The translations under genes were made by a program, and so were the position numbers. A stretch of 64,000 nucleotides of DNA from Sordaria brevicollis (taxonomy: Eukaryota > Ascomycota > Sordariomycetes > Sordariales > Sordariaceae). A model generated the notes under the pieces. It was not told where the DNA came from, searched no databases, and was given only the letters and a program-made list of their open reading frames with translations. Where the stretch lies: positions 1,922,001 through 1,986,000 of the forward strand of contig JAUTDP010000008.1 in NCBI GenBank assembly GCA_033439795.1, written 5' to 3'. Each line of letters begins with the position of its first letter. Positions within the stretch are counted from its first letter, which is position 1. This document shows positions 32,752 to 47,317 of the stretch, piece by piece.

Positions 32752-35700
32752 TTACCCCCCCTCTAGGTTGAAATTTAGCCCTAAAGCTTTAATTACTCCT
32801 TCTATCCTATATATTTTATTTCTTTATTTCTTTATTATTATTCTCTTCTTTAAATTAATTTTTAATTCTTTTCTTAGTTTTTTATCCTCCTTATACAATT
32901 CTTTATTTCTTATTAGCTATTCTTCTAACCTTTTTAACGATTTAAGTATCTTTTCGTTATTTTTATAATAATTTCGCAATAATTCCGCTAAATTTTTAAA
33001 ATTGCCCGTTGGCTAAAACCTTAAATCGGGATCCTATCCTTTCTATTCTATTTAATACTCTAACTTCCCTTTTACTACTTTCAATAAAATTATTCTTTTA
33101 ACTTCCTATTCTTCCTTATCCCTAACTATTTTACCCGGTGGGTTTTCGTTTCCTTATCCTAATAGTAGGTTATTCGGGTATAAATATAACCGATTTACGT
33201 AATAAATTGTAATTCTTCTTTATCTTTCCGGAACTTCGAATTTATATAAGTATCCTTTTATAGCCTTAATTAAATAGGGTATTTTTATTAATTTATAATC
33301 GAATTTATCGCTAGGGCGGTCGGTACTCTAACCCCTTTTAATAATAAAAACGCAATCCCCGACTCCGAAATTTAATTCTTTATAATATTTATTAATTTAC
33401 GCTATTTATTATTATTACGCTTTTTTAATACTTTCCTTTATAATTTAATAGTATTTCTTTATCCGTTCTATTAATTAATAAACCTCCTATCGGTTTATCT
33501 TTTTTTTCGGTAATTTCGGATTATCTCGTATTTCCCAATTTAAAATATTAAATATAGCGTAGCCCGTAATTATTTCGCATAGGGATAATCTACTTAAATT
33601 ATTATATAGTAAGCTAGCCTAAATAATATTAAAGGTTAGTATATATTCTAATTAATCGTCTTAATTATAATTAATATAAAGCTATAAACGCTAATTAATA
33701 TATTAATATAAATTTTCAATTTATTTAATTATTTATAAATATCCTAATGTAATTAATTTCTATTTAATATTTAATAGAGCGGACAATTCTTATATTACTT
33801 ATAATATAAATTAAAATCTACGGTCGTTAATTACTTCCAATAATAACCTATATAATTTATATAATCCTTAATAAAATAATAGAATTATATCCCGGGTAAT
33901 TATAAATTATTTATATAATATACTCTAATTTACCTTCGTAAATTTATTTATTACTATTATTAATATATTGAATTTATAACGGTTTAATAGTATTAATTTA
34001 AAATCGATTACTAAAGTAGCGAATAATCGGTAATCCTCTAATAATAATACCGAATATAATAGACCTGGGGTTTTATTACGTAAAGCCTTCAATAATTTAT
34101 AAATTTAATAATTATTAATATAATAATATATATTGGCGGCTAAATTAGGCTATTAATATCGGTTATATATTATCTTCCTAATTTTCGAACGTCCCGGGTA
34201 TATTATTATAATTAAGTAATAAACTATTTTAATTAATTTAATACGTAAATTATTATCCTCCGGTACAATTAATTTATCCTCCCATAATAATAATCTATTA
34301 TAGTCTTTAAATTTAGAATCTTTTTTTTTAATTATCTCCTTTTAAATTAATAGCGAATCCGTAGATCGGTTAACTTTAATTAATTCGTTAATTAAATTAT
34401 AGCTAATTTCTATAATTATTACTAATACCTTTAAATCGTTACCTATACCCAAATATTTATATAAATTAATTATAGGTTCCTTCGTAAATAATTTATTATT
34501 AATAAATATAAAGAATCTATTTTTATTCCGTTTTAATATCTTTAACGTAAATTAATCCTCCTTCTTAACCTTTACGGTCTTTAAATCCTTTAATTTTCTT
34601 AATAAAGCGTCGGCGGTAATATTATTTTTCTTTAATTTATATATTATTCTAAATTAATATTCCAATAACGTTTTTAATTATTATATTTATTTTCCGTTTA
34701 ATATTTTTTTCTCCCTAAAGTATTTTAATATTTAATAATCTATATAAACGAGAAACGGTTTTACTCCTTTAAATTCCGGTCGCTATTAATTTAATCCTTT
34801 TATAACCGCTAATAATTCTTTATTATAGATAGGGTAATTTAATTCCGCCGTATTTATCGATTCCGAATAGAAAATTACTGGGTACTATTTACTATCCTCT
34901 TCCTAATATTAATTTATTACTCTAATATATACCCTGTCGTTAATATCCGTTTTAATACGAATTTCCTTTTTATAATTAAAGTAAATTAAAAGTAGGGCGT
35001 TAAAAAGTGCGTTCTTAAAGGTTTAGAACGCCTTTTTATACCGCTCGTCTTATTTAAAAGGTTAATCTTTTTTCGTAAAGTTCGTTAAAAACTTAATTTT
35101 ATAATTATAATCCTTTATAAATTTACGATAAAAATTATAAAATCCTAAGAAGGCCTATATCCCTTTAATTATATATAGCGTTTTCTAATTTTAAATAATT
35201 TAAACCTTCTCCGGGTTAACCGAAATACTATCGGTATTAATAATAAATCTTAGAAATTTAATTTTAATAATATTAAATTCGCATTTTTTAATATCGGCCT
35301 ATAAATTAATTTTCTTTAATCGGGATAGTATTTTATCGACGTAAATATTATACTCCTTTTAAATTTCCAAGAAAATTAAAATATTATTAATATAAACGCT
35401 ATAAAAATCGTTTAAATAGCCTATTAAAATATTGTTAATAAACCGTTAAAACGAAGATAGTCCCCCGGTTAACCCGAAAGGTAGTACTTTATATTTATAC
35501 GTATTATATCGAATTTAGAACGTCGTAAAGTCCTTATAATTAGGATATATTTTAATATAATAAAACGTTTACTTAATATCGATTTTAATAAAAATTTTTA
35601 CTTCAATAATTCGTACTAAAATTTCCTCAATTAAAAGTAAAAGATAATAGTCCTTCTTAATTAACGTATTAAATTTTCTATAATTTATATAAAAACGTAA

Positions 35701-38700
35701 ACTTCTATTAATTTTAGGTATAAATAAAATTAAGGCGGCTTATAGGGTAGAATTAGCTTCGATAAATCCCTTTTATAAATTATCCGTAATATATTATCGG
35801 TATTCTTCCAACTCCTTTAAAATTATTTTATATAATAAATTATATTCGAAGTCCTTCGTTAATTTACCCTCCTTTAATTTAATTTTATAATCAATTTTAT
35901 CTTTTAAATTAAATAACGTATTAAAATCCTTTTTACTAAAAATATAAATCTTATTCTAATATCGTTTTAGCAATTTATTTACAATTAATTAATAATAATC
36001 TTCGTCGTCGTCGGGTAGCAATTTTATTTAATAAACTTCGATAATACTATTAATTTCGTATAAATTAATCTCTTCGATAGTTTCTCCTTTCCTAATATAA
36101 TAATTTAAAATTATAGCTCTAATTAGAATATAATTACGGAATCTTCGTTTAATTTATATAAAAGCTCTTTCTAAGCGGTAAGGACCCTTAATATCCTAAT
36201 ATAAAAATAAATCCTTACTTTATTTATAGGAGTTTTTAACGAATTTAAATTCGGCGAATTCGGCTATTAAAATATATTCGTATTTAATCCTATCGAATAA
36301 CTCCTAATCTATTTAATATACTCCTATTATTTATTCTTTTTTATTATAATAATAATATTTAATTATATATATACCCTTAAATTTCTATATACTATTTAAT
36401 ATAATTTTAAACATTTCGCGATTTTCGCATTACGGGGTATAAGGTATTTCCGTCGTTATCTTCTTTAGGCGGGTAATTATTCGTTATATAATTTATAAAT
36501 CCGTTTCCTTTTTTAATTTTTTTTTCTTAATTTTTTCCATTTTATTTTAAAATATTATAATAATAATATTAAATTCGCGAACTTCCTTCGTAGCCCGGTT
36601 TACTTTAAGTATTTATATTTATAATAATATTTTATTAATTCGCCGTTTATTTTTAAAATTTATTAAATATTCCCTCCGATATATATCGTTTTAAAAAGCG
36701 GGGTCGTATAATAATTTAAGTCGTTTTCTAACTTCAATATCTTTATTTTAGGGTATTTTAATAAAATCTTTAAAAAAAATAAATTAATTATTAGAATAAT
36801 CGGGTAAAATTCTATAATAGACTAATTATACTTTCTTTAAAATTATTTTTTTCTTTATATTAAGCAATATTAAAAGGGTTTCGTTTAAGAATTTATATCC
36901 TTAAACCTTTAATAACGCTTCTATAACCAAACTAATAATATCGGGTAGTATATTATTATAACCTTATATTAATCGTTTTTTAACGGCTTTTAATATTTTT
37001 AATTTTAATAATCTTATTAATTTTATAATAAACTTCTCGTTTACTAAAATATAAATATTAATTCCCATATCGATAAATACGTCGTAAATAATAATAGAAT
37101 ATCTATTTTAAATTATAATATATTTAATAATAAAGGTTAAACCCCTCCCTAAATATTCTATAATATTAAACATCCTTTATTCTTTTAATTTCTTATTATT
37201 CTTCTTATTAATTATTAATAATAATACTAATACCTCGCCTAAATAGGAAATAATTTATCCTAGGCGGTTTAATTTTCCGAATTATAATTTAATTCCGGCT
37301 ACTCTTATTCTTATTCTTATTTAATAATTTCGTCTTCCTCTAATTCGAATTCCCTATTAAATAAATCCGTATAAATAACGTTAATTTTAATTTAATATAC
37401 TTTATTTAATTAAAATTTCAACGGGTAAATAGGATTTATATATCCCTTTTTTCGGCAAATAAAATATTTACCCTCTTAATATAATTATATAGCTTCCTCC
37501 TTAATAGGTTTTTTATACGTTAAAAATAACCCCAGAAAACGGTTACGAATCGGCGGGCGGTTTCCCAGGGGGGTAGCGAAACGTATACTTATATCTTTAA
37601 TTAATTTTTTAAATCCCGCGGTCTTAAAAATTAGAACGGTTTTTTTATTAATATAAAAGTTCTTATTTAATCCTTATAATAAATTAATATACTTTTCGTA
37701 AATATAATTAATATAATAAACTATTTCGGCGAAGGCGTATAATCTTTTAATAATTTTGCGGTATATATTAAATAATTATTATTCTTTAAAAATATTATAA
37801 TATCCTATTAAACGGGTGAATTCTATTTTAAAGTCCTTAAATCGGTCGCCGCTTTATATAGTAAGAAATTCGTATTTATTACAAGTACGCTTATTTACTT
37901 CAAAATTATAATAATTATTCTATAAATAAATTATAATTTTTTCGATTATAAATAAATAGGTTTTATTATTATTACGACCGGATTGGACGAAGGGGTATAT
38001 ATATACGGCTATTTAGCCTAAAAATTAAGAAATTATTTTTATAGCGGCTTTTTCTTTATTAGCGAAATAATTAATATTATTACGTAATTTATTAATTATA
38101 GCGAAATATTATATATTAAAAGGCATTTTATCCTTTTACGAATTCGAAAAGTAAAGGATTTTAATTTTAATAATTTTACCGCGGCGATAAAATTAGTATT
38201 CGATATCGAAGGGTATACTTTAATTGCAAAGCTTCCTATAATTATTCCTTTTAAGAGGGGGAAAATTACGAAAGGAATTATTCTTATTATTATTATTATT
38301 ATTATTATTATTTAAATCTTCCCCTCTAATTCTAAATAATAATTTCGAAAATCCTAGGGAAATTTCGTACTTAAAAATCCTTTTAACTTTACTTTTACTT
38401 TTTCGATTAATAATATTATTTATAAGGATAAAATCGTTTTTAAAAATTATTTTTTTCTTAATTATTATTTAATCTAACTCCTCCTTCGTAACTATAATAA
38501 TTTCGGACATTTTATAATAACCTTCGAATTACATTTCTAAAAAATTAATTTTTATTTAATATACTATTTCTATTTAATTTATTTCTTATTAATAATTTTA
38601 TTTAAATTAATTTAAATTATCCTAATAGCGCTTCTCGAAAATTTCGGTTAGTATTTTAATCGAAGTTTCTATATATTTTAAACCGATATTATTAGCCTTA

Positions 38701-40464
38701 TAGATTATAATAAATTTATTACGTAATTCCTTTATATAAGCGTGGTATTTATCGCATTATTATTTTAATACCGCGTATTAAGCTTCTAAATTTAGATTTT
38801 CTTATAAATATTACGAATATTCTATAGCTATTTCTTCGTACTTCTTTTAAAATTCTTTTAAATTATTATCTTAACCGGTAATATATTAATCAATTATTAT
38901 TTTAAATTCTTTAATTTTTTGGGCGAAATATATTACTTAATTATTTATTTTATTAAAAAGTTTTTATATATTATATAGAATTTGCGAAATATTTTTAATT
39001 AATCCAACTAATATTTCTATAATATAATTATAATAGTAAATCTCCTCCTATATAATATTAAATTTTTTATTTATTATAATTATAAAATCTTTATAAATTA
39101 TAAAGCCTATAAAAGAGCGTACGAATAGGGATTTATTACTTATAATAATAATAAATTAAAAGTAAAAAATATAATTACCGTTTTCGTTAAATTAGTCGGC
39201 GATTTCCTATATCCTTTTTATTCCATCCTTTAATATAATTTTAGCCTTTAAAGAAGCGTAGCGTTAATTGATATTAGGATGAATATTTCCTATATAATAT
39301 TATAAATTATTTTTTAACGTTTCTAATTCGGGTTAATCGGTAAAGTTAATTATTATTAGGGATATTCGCTTTATATTAATATTTATAATTTTTTTATTCA
39401 ATTATTATATCTTAATAAAAATATAACGTATTTGCAAATTATCTCCGGTAATAATATCGCAGGTTAGATTAAAGATTTAAAGGATAATATCGCGATTTAA
39501 AGTAATTTTTTTAAATAGGATATTTTATCCATTAAACTTCGGCATAATCTTTATTTTATTTTTAAAAAAAGAGGTTTTATCTTTATTAAATTAAGTATCC
39601 TCTTTTTTAATAACTGTAACCGGACGAAACGGTAATAAAAATAATTATTAAATTTCTTATTAAATATTTTATTAGGCGTAATTATTATTCGGGTTTTCCT
39701 AATTAAACGGAATATAATTATTATTTTATAGCGGCCGTTTAAATTATCGTTATTTATTATTTTAATTACCTAAAGGAATAAACGTTAAATTATTCGGTAA
39801 AAGAGTAGAAGGACAAAGGGTTAAATTATTCAATAGAAAAATAAAAGCGCATAACGGTAAATTAAACTTTAAAGAGTATTTATAAACGGGTAATTATTAT
39901 AGAATTAATAATTGAAAATTCTTTATCCTAGCAGAGAATTCTACTAATATTTCTTTATTAATATTATATTATAAGGAGGCAAACGGTCTTAATTAGGGCA
40001 ACGGTTTAATAAACGCAATTTGAACGCGTACTTATTACAATAACGTATTCTTTAATTAATATAAGGGTATAAAAGTAATAATAAAATCCTCTAAAGATTA
40101 ATTATCCTTATAATTTTTATTATAAAGGTCTTTTTTAAACGAATTTTCCTTATTATCGTCGTCTTTAACGTTAAAATCTTCGACCGTTTAAAAGGATATA
40201 TTACTATTAAGAGAGGAATTAAAGTAGTCGATATTATTATAATTAACGGAAAGAGTATTTAATAAATCGGGGTAACTGGAATTAGAATCCTATTCGGGTT
40301 TAATTATAATAGTCGGGTTCGTTCTTTTTTTAAATAGAAATAATCATTGAAGCGATTTCGGGATTAAAAAATCGTCGAAGCGATTTATCGGGTTCTTTAA
40401 TTCTCGGGGTCGAAATAGGATATTATATACCTTCTTAAACGGAAGTAATTTAACTTTAATTAAA
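32752..40464 (-). pseudogene. Element 4 gag-pol with chromodomain, RIP-destroyed
   Basis: Reading right to left: gag occupies the right part. A zinc knuckle of CX2CX4HX4C spacing lies at 37425-37466, with one Cys kept and the other three ligands now Tyr. RT covers about 36000-35100 with the catalytic box YINN at 35383-35394, preceded by KVLPFGL and followed by a GFYNFYRKFI connection block. RNase H and integrase lie between about 34950 and 33300. A chromodomain lies at about 33130-32990 (readable DPDLRF), its Trp codons turned to stops. A Lys/Glu-rich tail follows. Confidence 0.85.
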
Positions 40465-40804
40465 TATTAAATTATAATATAAGCGTATAATAACGTAGTA
40501 CGGCAAATATATATAATTTAAATAAATAATTAAAATTAAAGAGAAGAAGAATAGAAAGGTTAAAATTTGGGTATAGAGGTCTAATTTTATACCAAATTAC
40601 TTAATAATATGTAAAAGGTTATTAGCGATTGCGTACTTATTGAACGGTCGCTGGGTCGTAATAGCTTTATTAAATCCTATTGAATAGTCGTTAGGTTTGG
40701 TCTATTAATTAGAAGCTAAGGTTTAATGTAACGAATAGTCCGTACGTCCTAGTGCCCTAGTCGCGGGGACCCGGCACTATGGTCGCCAGACCTATATCGT
40801 TACA
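40465..40804 (-). repeat. Element 4, right LTR (5' LTR in its own orientation)
   Basis: 340 bp, partner of 32412-32751. The left, inward half is mutated (TATTAAATTATAATATAAG against TGTCAGACTGCAATATGGG) and the right, outward end is intact. Confidence 0.95.
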
Positions 40805-40809
40805 CTATA

Positions 40810-43800
40810 GAGGGTATAAATTCTATCGATAAATTTCTCGATTAATTCCTCCATCGTAAAACCTTCGTATAGAATAAAATACCGCATTTTTATTAACTTA
40901 TCGATTACCACTAAAACGTATTAATATTTTACGCTTCTTCCTACCCGTTTTAATTTAAATAAGGGTATAACGTAATTAATGGAAATATCCCTCTATAATA
41001 CGTAAAAGATAGGCAATAATTTTAAGAAGCCGTTAATTAATATTTTAATAACTTTAATTTTATAATATAAAATATAATTCCTATAATATTAATTTATAAC
41101 GTTCGTTATTTTTAATTACTAATATCGGTATATTAATACTACTATTTTATCTTTACCCGAGTATCTTCTTTATATTAAAATATAAATCTAGTAAATAAAT
41201 TCGAATTAGATTTTCTCGTCGTTAAATAATATAATTAACCTATTATAGAATATTACTCTATCGTTAATTAATTTACACTTTGCGAACGGGATTTTAAACT
41301 TCTTTTTAAAGTATTTTAACTAATAAATACTTAAATAAATCGCTATTCGAATATTTATTATAAAAGGGGAATTAACGTATATTTAATCGATTAAATTATT
41401 TATATAAATTCCTAAACCCTCCTTATTATCCTCCTTTATAATATCCTCGAATTTATAAATTATTAGTAAAGAGCCGTCCTCTATTATAATATTTATTATA
41501 AAACCCTCTCTATCCGTATTTATAAAGCTATTTTCCTAAACGAAGGATTCTTTATTAAAGTACGAAGAATTAATTAATAATTTCTCCCTTACCTTAAATT
41601 TATCATTAATCGCCTCTCGTAATATATCTTCTAATTTCCTATTCAATACGTTTAATCTTATATTCGTTAAACCAAAGCGGTATTTAATTGTAAAATTAAA
41701 CTTTAATAAAAATTCCAACTATTTTATATACTACAATATTAACTTCTTTATTATATTAAATATTTTTAAATTCTTATAATTTATAATAATTTCGAATAAT
41801 TATATAAATCCTTCCAATTCTAACCTCTATTCCTCTAAAGCCTTAATAATAGCGAATAATTTTTTATTGTAAATATCGTAATTATATTCAACTAGGGAAT
41901 ACTTTACCGAAAAATATACTACTAGGTATAAAACGCCGTCGTATATTTAAAAGAAAGTACTTCCTACTACCCAATTTAATACGTTAATTTTAATTACTAT
42001 TAATTTCTCCTAATTGTAAATTTTAAAAATTAATATAATTATAAATACCTTCTTTAATACTTCGAACGCTATATTATATTCTTTAATCTAATTCTATTTA
42101 ATATTTTTATTAATTAAATTATATAAAGGCTTCCCTATCTTTAAAAACCTATTAATAAACCTTCGATAAAAGTTTATAAAATTTAAAAAACGTTATAATT
42201 ACTTTTTATTAATAAATACCTCCTATTTAATAATAGCGTCGACCTTCTCTTAATTTATTTCGATACTTCCTAATATAATAATTAAACCCAAATACTTAAT
42301 CCTCTAAATATAGAACTTATATTTATTAATATTAATTTAGAGTCCAATATTAATTAACCGCTATAATACCTCCCTAACGTATAAAACGTACTCCTTGTAT
42401 ATTTTTAAAAAGATTAAAATATTATCGAAATATACTATTATATAAATATCCAAAATATTATATAAAATATCGTTAATAAAGTTTTAAAATAATATTAATA
42501 TTCTAAATAACCCGAAGGGATATATTAGCGATTCGTATAAGCCGAAATGGATAATAAAAACTATTAACTATTTATACCCTTCCGCTATTTTTAATTTATT
42601 AAAGGCCGTAATAATATCGACCTTCGTAAATTATTTTACCCTATAAATAATATCGAATATTTCTTTAATTAATAGTAACGGATATTTATTTTTTAATAAA
42701 ATCTTATTAATATTATAGTAATTAATATAAATTTTAATACCGCCGCTTAATTTTCTAATTAATAGGATTAGGGATATTATATTTAATATTAAAAGTTTAA
42801 TAAAACCTTTTACTAAATTATCGTCCAATTACTATTTAATAACCTTCAACTCTTAGGGGGATATTAATCGTATTTAAGAATATAATAATAGGCCCGCTCC
42901 CAGCTTTAACTCGATTTTATAATTATAAAACTAATATTTTAATATAATATCCGCTTATTTAAGGTCTATAATATAAGATAGGTCTTTATATTCGTTAAGG
43001 AAATATTCTTTAATTTATTTAAGGGTATATTTAAATTTTATAAATTTCTTTATAAATTTAGCGACGTCCTCGTCCGTAATACTATAAATATAATTAATAT
43101 TTATTAAAAGTATAGGTTTTTATTCTTTTAATTCTTTCTTCGGCTCTTCTTCTAATTCTTTAATAATACCTAATTTATAAATTCTATTAACGAATTCCCA
43201 AATTACCTCTCCCGGCTATAAAGCGTAATTTAGATTAAATATTTTCCCTATAGCATCTATTTTATAGAAATCGATAAATTCGTAGACTTTTTCATTCTAA
43301 AAAAACTACTTATATAATTTACCCTTCCCTTACAAAATCTCTCGCTATACGTTTTCTAATAAGATTAGTAATATAATTAGTATTTTTTTTACCTTTTAAA
43401 ATTCTTCGAAAGTAACCTAAATTATTATATTAACCTTTATACCCCTTATTTTTATATTAAATATAAAGGTTTTAATATTAACGAATTTAATATTTTTTAA
43501 GTTTAATATTACTATATTTATAAATGGTTTAAAAGGTTATTGTACTATATATTTTAATTATTCTAATCTTCTTATTATTTAGATACGTCTACCGCCGATT
43601 ATTTATATTTAAATTTTATAAATATTTAAAACCGGTTTTCTTACTAGCCCGAATAATTCTTTAAATAATAAAGCGTATATTAATATTATTAATACTTTTA
43701 TTATAGCGCCCTAATTCCCTTTTAGCGTTACTATTATATTTATTACCCAATTGGGTACTTTTTCTTCTTCGGATTCGTTTTTAAATTCTTCGTCGGAAGG

Positions 43801-46800
43801 GAAGTCGTACAAATTATTATCCTTACGCACTTCGGGAAGGCGGAGGTCCTCTTTATACGCTTTAAGAAGGCTAGCCTTAATTAAATAATATTATATAATA
43901 TAAATAGATAAATAAAATTAATTCTAAATTATAATATTAATAACCCAATTAATATTAAGGTTATACTATTATAATTATAGCCACCCTAAAATAATCGGGT
44001 AATCCTCCGCTAAATCCGTTAGGAAAAAATTAATAATTTTATTATAATTATTAATCTTTATAATAATTTTAATATATTCGTCGATTTATTCTTTAAAATC
44101 CTTATCGGCTAAATATAAAGGCCTTAATTTATTAAGCTTCTTATATTCTAAGTAAATTTTCCGAATAAATATTCGATTTATAAAAGCCTTCCCGGAGTAA
44201 CCAAAATCGACTAAAAATACGCATTCTATTTTATTATTACGCTATAAATACTAAAAATAAATAAATAAGAAAATTATATTCTACTTTTTATAAAATTCTA
44301 AATTACTTAATTTTAATAATTATTCTTCCTTCCAATTATTTAGAATTTAAATATTAAATTTCCGATTTTCTAATATCTCCTCTTTCTTTAATATCTTTAA
44401 ATACCCCTAATTGTAATTTAGGCCTAAAATTCGCTATTTCCCTACTAGGCGGGGTTAATAAGGGGGGTTACGGCTATTAGAGCAACCGGGGGAATAACTA
44501 GGGCCTAAACCGGAGCTAGATTAATAATATTATTTATAGCGTAATTATTAACCTTATTCTCACTATTCTTTCTAATAATATCGAAATTCTTACGAATTAG
44601 CTATTAACCTTTACCGCCGTAATCGGTAACGCTACGGCAATCTTTAACTATATATTTACCCTTACCGTAATTTATATAATTACCCTTATTATAACGAATT
44701 TATAAAACGTCCTTATAAATTATAATAAATTTAACGTAATTTAAATTTATAATATTAAAATCCTTTTTACTATTATTATTCGAATTATTATTTCCTCCGC
44801 TACTATTGCTAATAAATAACGAGCCGGTTCTACGGATTAAGGTAAATCTATTTTAAATTCTAAAAATACCTCTATATAGGTCGGACTATCCCTTTTAATC
44901 GTCGCGGGCCGGAATTATAAATTAATAATTAATCGAATCGGCTATAGTTTTAGAAATTTTATTATAAAATAAACGAACGCAGGTAACCTTATTATAATTA
45001 TAGCGATTAGTTAATAAAATAAATTAAAATTCGAAATTATTATAATTAATATATTTACCCTTCTATTTAAATTTCTATAAATTAGCTTCGGCTACGACTA
45101 TAATATCTCCCTAATAATAATAATCGTTAAAATACTTAAAAAATTTATCGCTAATAAATTACTCCTAAGCAATAAAATATTATAGGTTATCGAAGATCGT
45201 TTTTTAATATTCGTTAATATTAATTTTAACCTCTCCGCCTAAATAGGATATAATATAAAGTAATTTAAAAATTTCGTTAAAGAAATTATATATATCTATT
45301 ATCTAACGAATATAAATAGCCGTAATTTAAATTAAAAATTCATTATAACGCTTTATAATATCGATTTCCTCGCTTATAAACGTTAGGGGATCTTTAATAA
45401 AATTTTTTCGGTAATAAATCGTTGGGGGACCGCCGTTATAAAAATTACTACTAAATTTATTAAGGCCGCCGGGACCGCTAAAATTATTAAAATTTCCAAA
45501 ATTACTAAAAGAATTATTAGGAGGGCTATTAAAATTACCGCCGAAAAAGTTACCGCTAAGACCGTTAAGGCCGTTAAGACTTCTAAATCCTCCTCCGCCG
45601 AAAAGTTTATTAATAAATCTATTAATAAAAGGATTATTAAAGTTAAAAGGAAATTTACCGCCTATTCCTCCTATATTTATTCCTCTACCTTAAAAATTAT
45701 TACCCTCCGTACTAAAATTAAAACCGGTTCCTATATTACCTCCTTTAAAATTACTATCGCTAAGACTACCGTCCGTAATACCGGAATTAAAGCTAATTCC
45801 TATACCGAAAATTCCTCCGAAATTATTATCGCCGAGACCGCCGCCTACTTTATTAAAAAAACCTTTAATACCTTTATTCTATTTTCTATAATTACCTTCA
45901 CCCCTATCTTCTATATTTTTAACCGAAGTTTTATATTTAAAATATAATTTCAAAGCGTTATTAAAATCCTTTTAAATAAAATAAACTTATTTTTCGAAAG
46001 AGGTAATAATTTAATTAATTATTTTAAAATCCTCTTTATTAAATTTGGCTAAAATCTTCTAAATTTAGGCTTCGTTTAACGTATCCTATAAATTAATACG
46101 ATTATTCTTAACGCCGCTATTAACGAAACGCAAAAATTCTAATAATTTATTATAATTAAATTCCTTAACCGCTATTTTATTATTAAAAAACTTCTTAATT
46201 TATATAAAATCGTTCTATATTTTTACTTTATTATTCTATAATATAATATTATCTTTAATAATTATACTATATTACTTTTATAAAATATTTATTTAATTGG
46301 TAAACTCCTTCTTAATTTCTTAAAAGGCTATAATACGCTATTCGAATTTCTTAATAATATTTTTAATCTCGTTAATAAATTTATTAACCCTCTTAATAAA
46401 GTTATTAAATTCGTTTTACTTCTCTTAAATAAAATTATTAATTTTTTTAATAAAATCGTCGAATTCCTACTATTTCTTTTAAATAAATTCCTCCTTTTAA
46501 TTTATAATATTATTAATTTATTTCTCTTTATTACCGAATTTTTTATTAAAATAATAAAGAAGTTTCCTTACCTCTTCGTAATTACGAATTTACGTTACGA
46601 AGCCGGGCGAAATAATAAAATTAGTATTATTATCGTTATAAATTTTCTAAAGGATTAGGTAATTTATTAATAAAGTTAGAAAAACCTAAGCGAAATCAAT
46701 TTAATCTTCGTCCGATATAATTACTAATTAATTAAAACCTTATTCGAATTAAAAATAATTAAAATAAAATAATTTTTACTATATCGCATTCGTATAATAA

Positions 46801-47006
46801 TCGTACCCTAAGGGACTTTAATTATTTATTAAATTTTAAATATTTTTTCTACTAAATAACGTTAAAGTCTTTTAAATATTATTAGCGATTATATTAATTC
46901 GTTGAAAGTAATATCGAAAAGATTAAAATCTTATAATAGCTCCTATTATATTTAATTTATCCGAAATCACTTATTACGCGTTAATGCGAAATTAAATATA
47001 ATAAAA
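40810..47006 (-). pseudogene. Element 3 gag, protease, RT, RNase H and integrase N-part, RIP-destroyed
   Basis: Reading right to left: a gag region with a long Gly/Asn/Phe-rich stretch (NFFGGNFNSPPNNSFSNFG type) near 45420-45620; RT with ILLIRKLSGGIKIYINYYNI near 42770 and the catalytic box reading YFDN at 42421-42432 (first Asp kept, second changed); a connection/RNase H end with FNFTIKYRFG near 41690; and the first half of integrase (VLVVIDKLIKMRYFILYEGF) near 40830-40930, broken by element 4 after IYTL. Confidence 0.85.
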
Positions 47007-47312
47007 TATTACGGGGTACGAGTAAATAATAAAGTACGATATTTATTATTATACGAAGAATAGGAAATAATCCTATACGCCGCGACTATTTTATATAATT
47101 ACGATATAGTTAATACGTAGCCCTAATTACGTATATAAATCTGGGTAACGCCGGGACCAAAGTATTAGGGTACTATAAGCACAGTCAGTTATAGTTGTCG
47201 CGACTACGGTCGCGTTCCATTTATCAATCCCAGTACTGTACGTAAATAGCTGTTATCAATTGGTGTATGCAATACGACCACCTCTATACAGGAGTAGGCA
47301 ATGCCTATAATA
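47007..47312 (-). repeat. Element 3, right LTR (5' LTR in its own orientation)
   Basis: 306 bp, partner of 30376-30681. The inward (left) end is mutated; the outward (right) end from about 47190 is well preserved. Confidence 0.95.
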
Positions 47313-47317
47313 GTAGG

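Larger units (their letters stand above)
32412..40804 (-). mobile_element. Element 4: Ty3/gypsy chromovirus on the minus strand, inserted in element 3
   Basis: The LTRs at 32412-32751 and 40465-40804 are both 340 bp. The target duplication CTATA lies at 32407-32411 and 40805-40809. Length is 8,393 bp. A minus-strand purine tract (AGAGGGGGGG) lies against the left LTR at about 32755-32764. It is the innermost and therefore the youngest member of the 1-3-4 nest. Confidence 0.95.
30376..47312 (-). mobile_element. Element 3: Ty3/gypsy chromovirus on the minus strand, inserted in element 1 and split by element 4
   Basis: The LTRs at 30376-30681 and 47007-47312 are both 306 bp. The target duplication GTAGG lies at 30371-30375 and 47313-47317. 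The span is 16,937 bp, or 8,539 bp without element 4 and one target copy. On the minus strand a purine tract (AGAAGGGGG) abuts the left LTR, so the element reads right to left: gag, protease, RT, RNase H and integrase from 47006 down to 40805, then the rest of integrase and a chromodomain from 32411 to 30682. Confidence 0.95.

Noticed and set aside
32768..32968. Phe/Leu-rich plus-strand frame that looks like a membrane protein
   Set aside because: Complement of the Lys/Glu-rich C-terminal tail of element 4 pol; an artefact of AT-rich RIP DNA.
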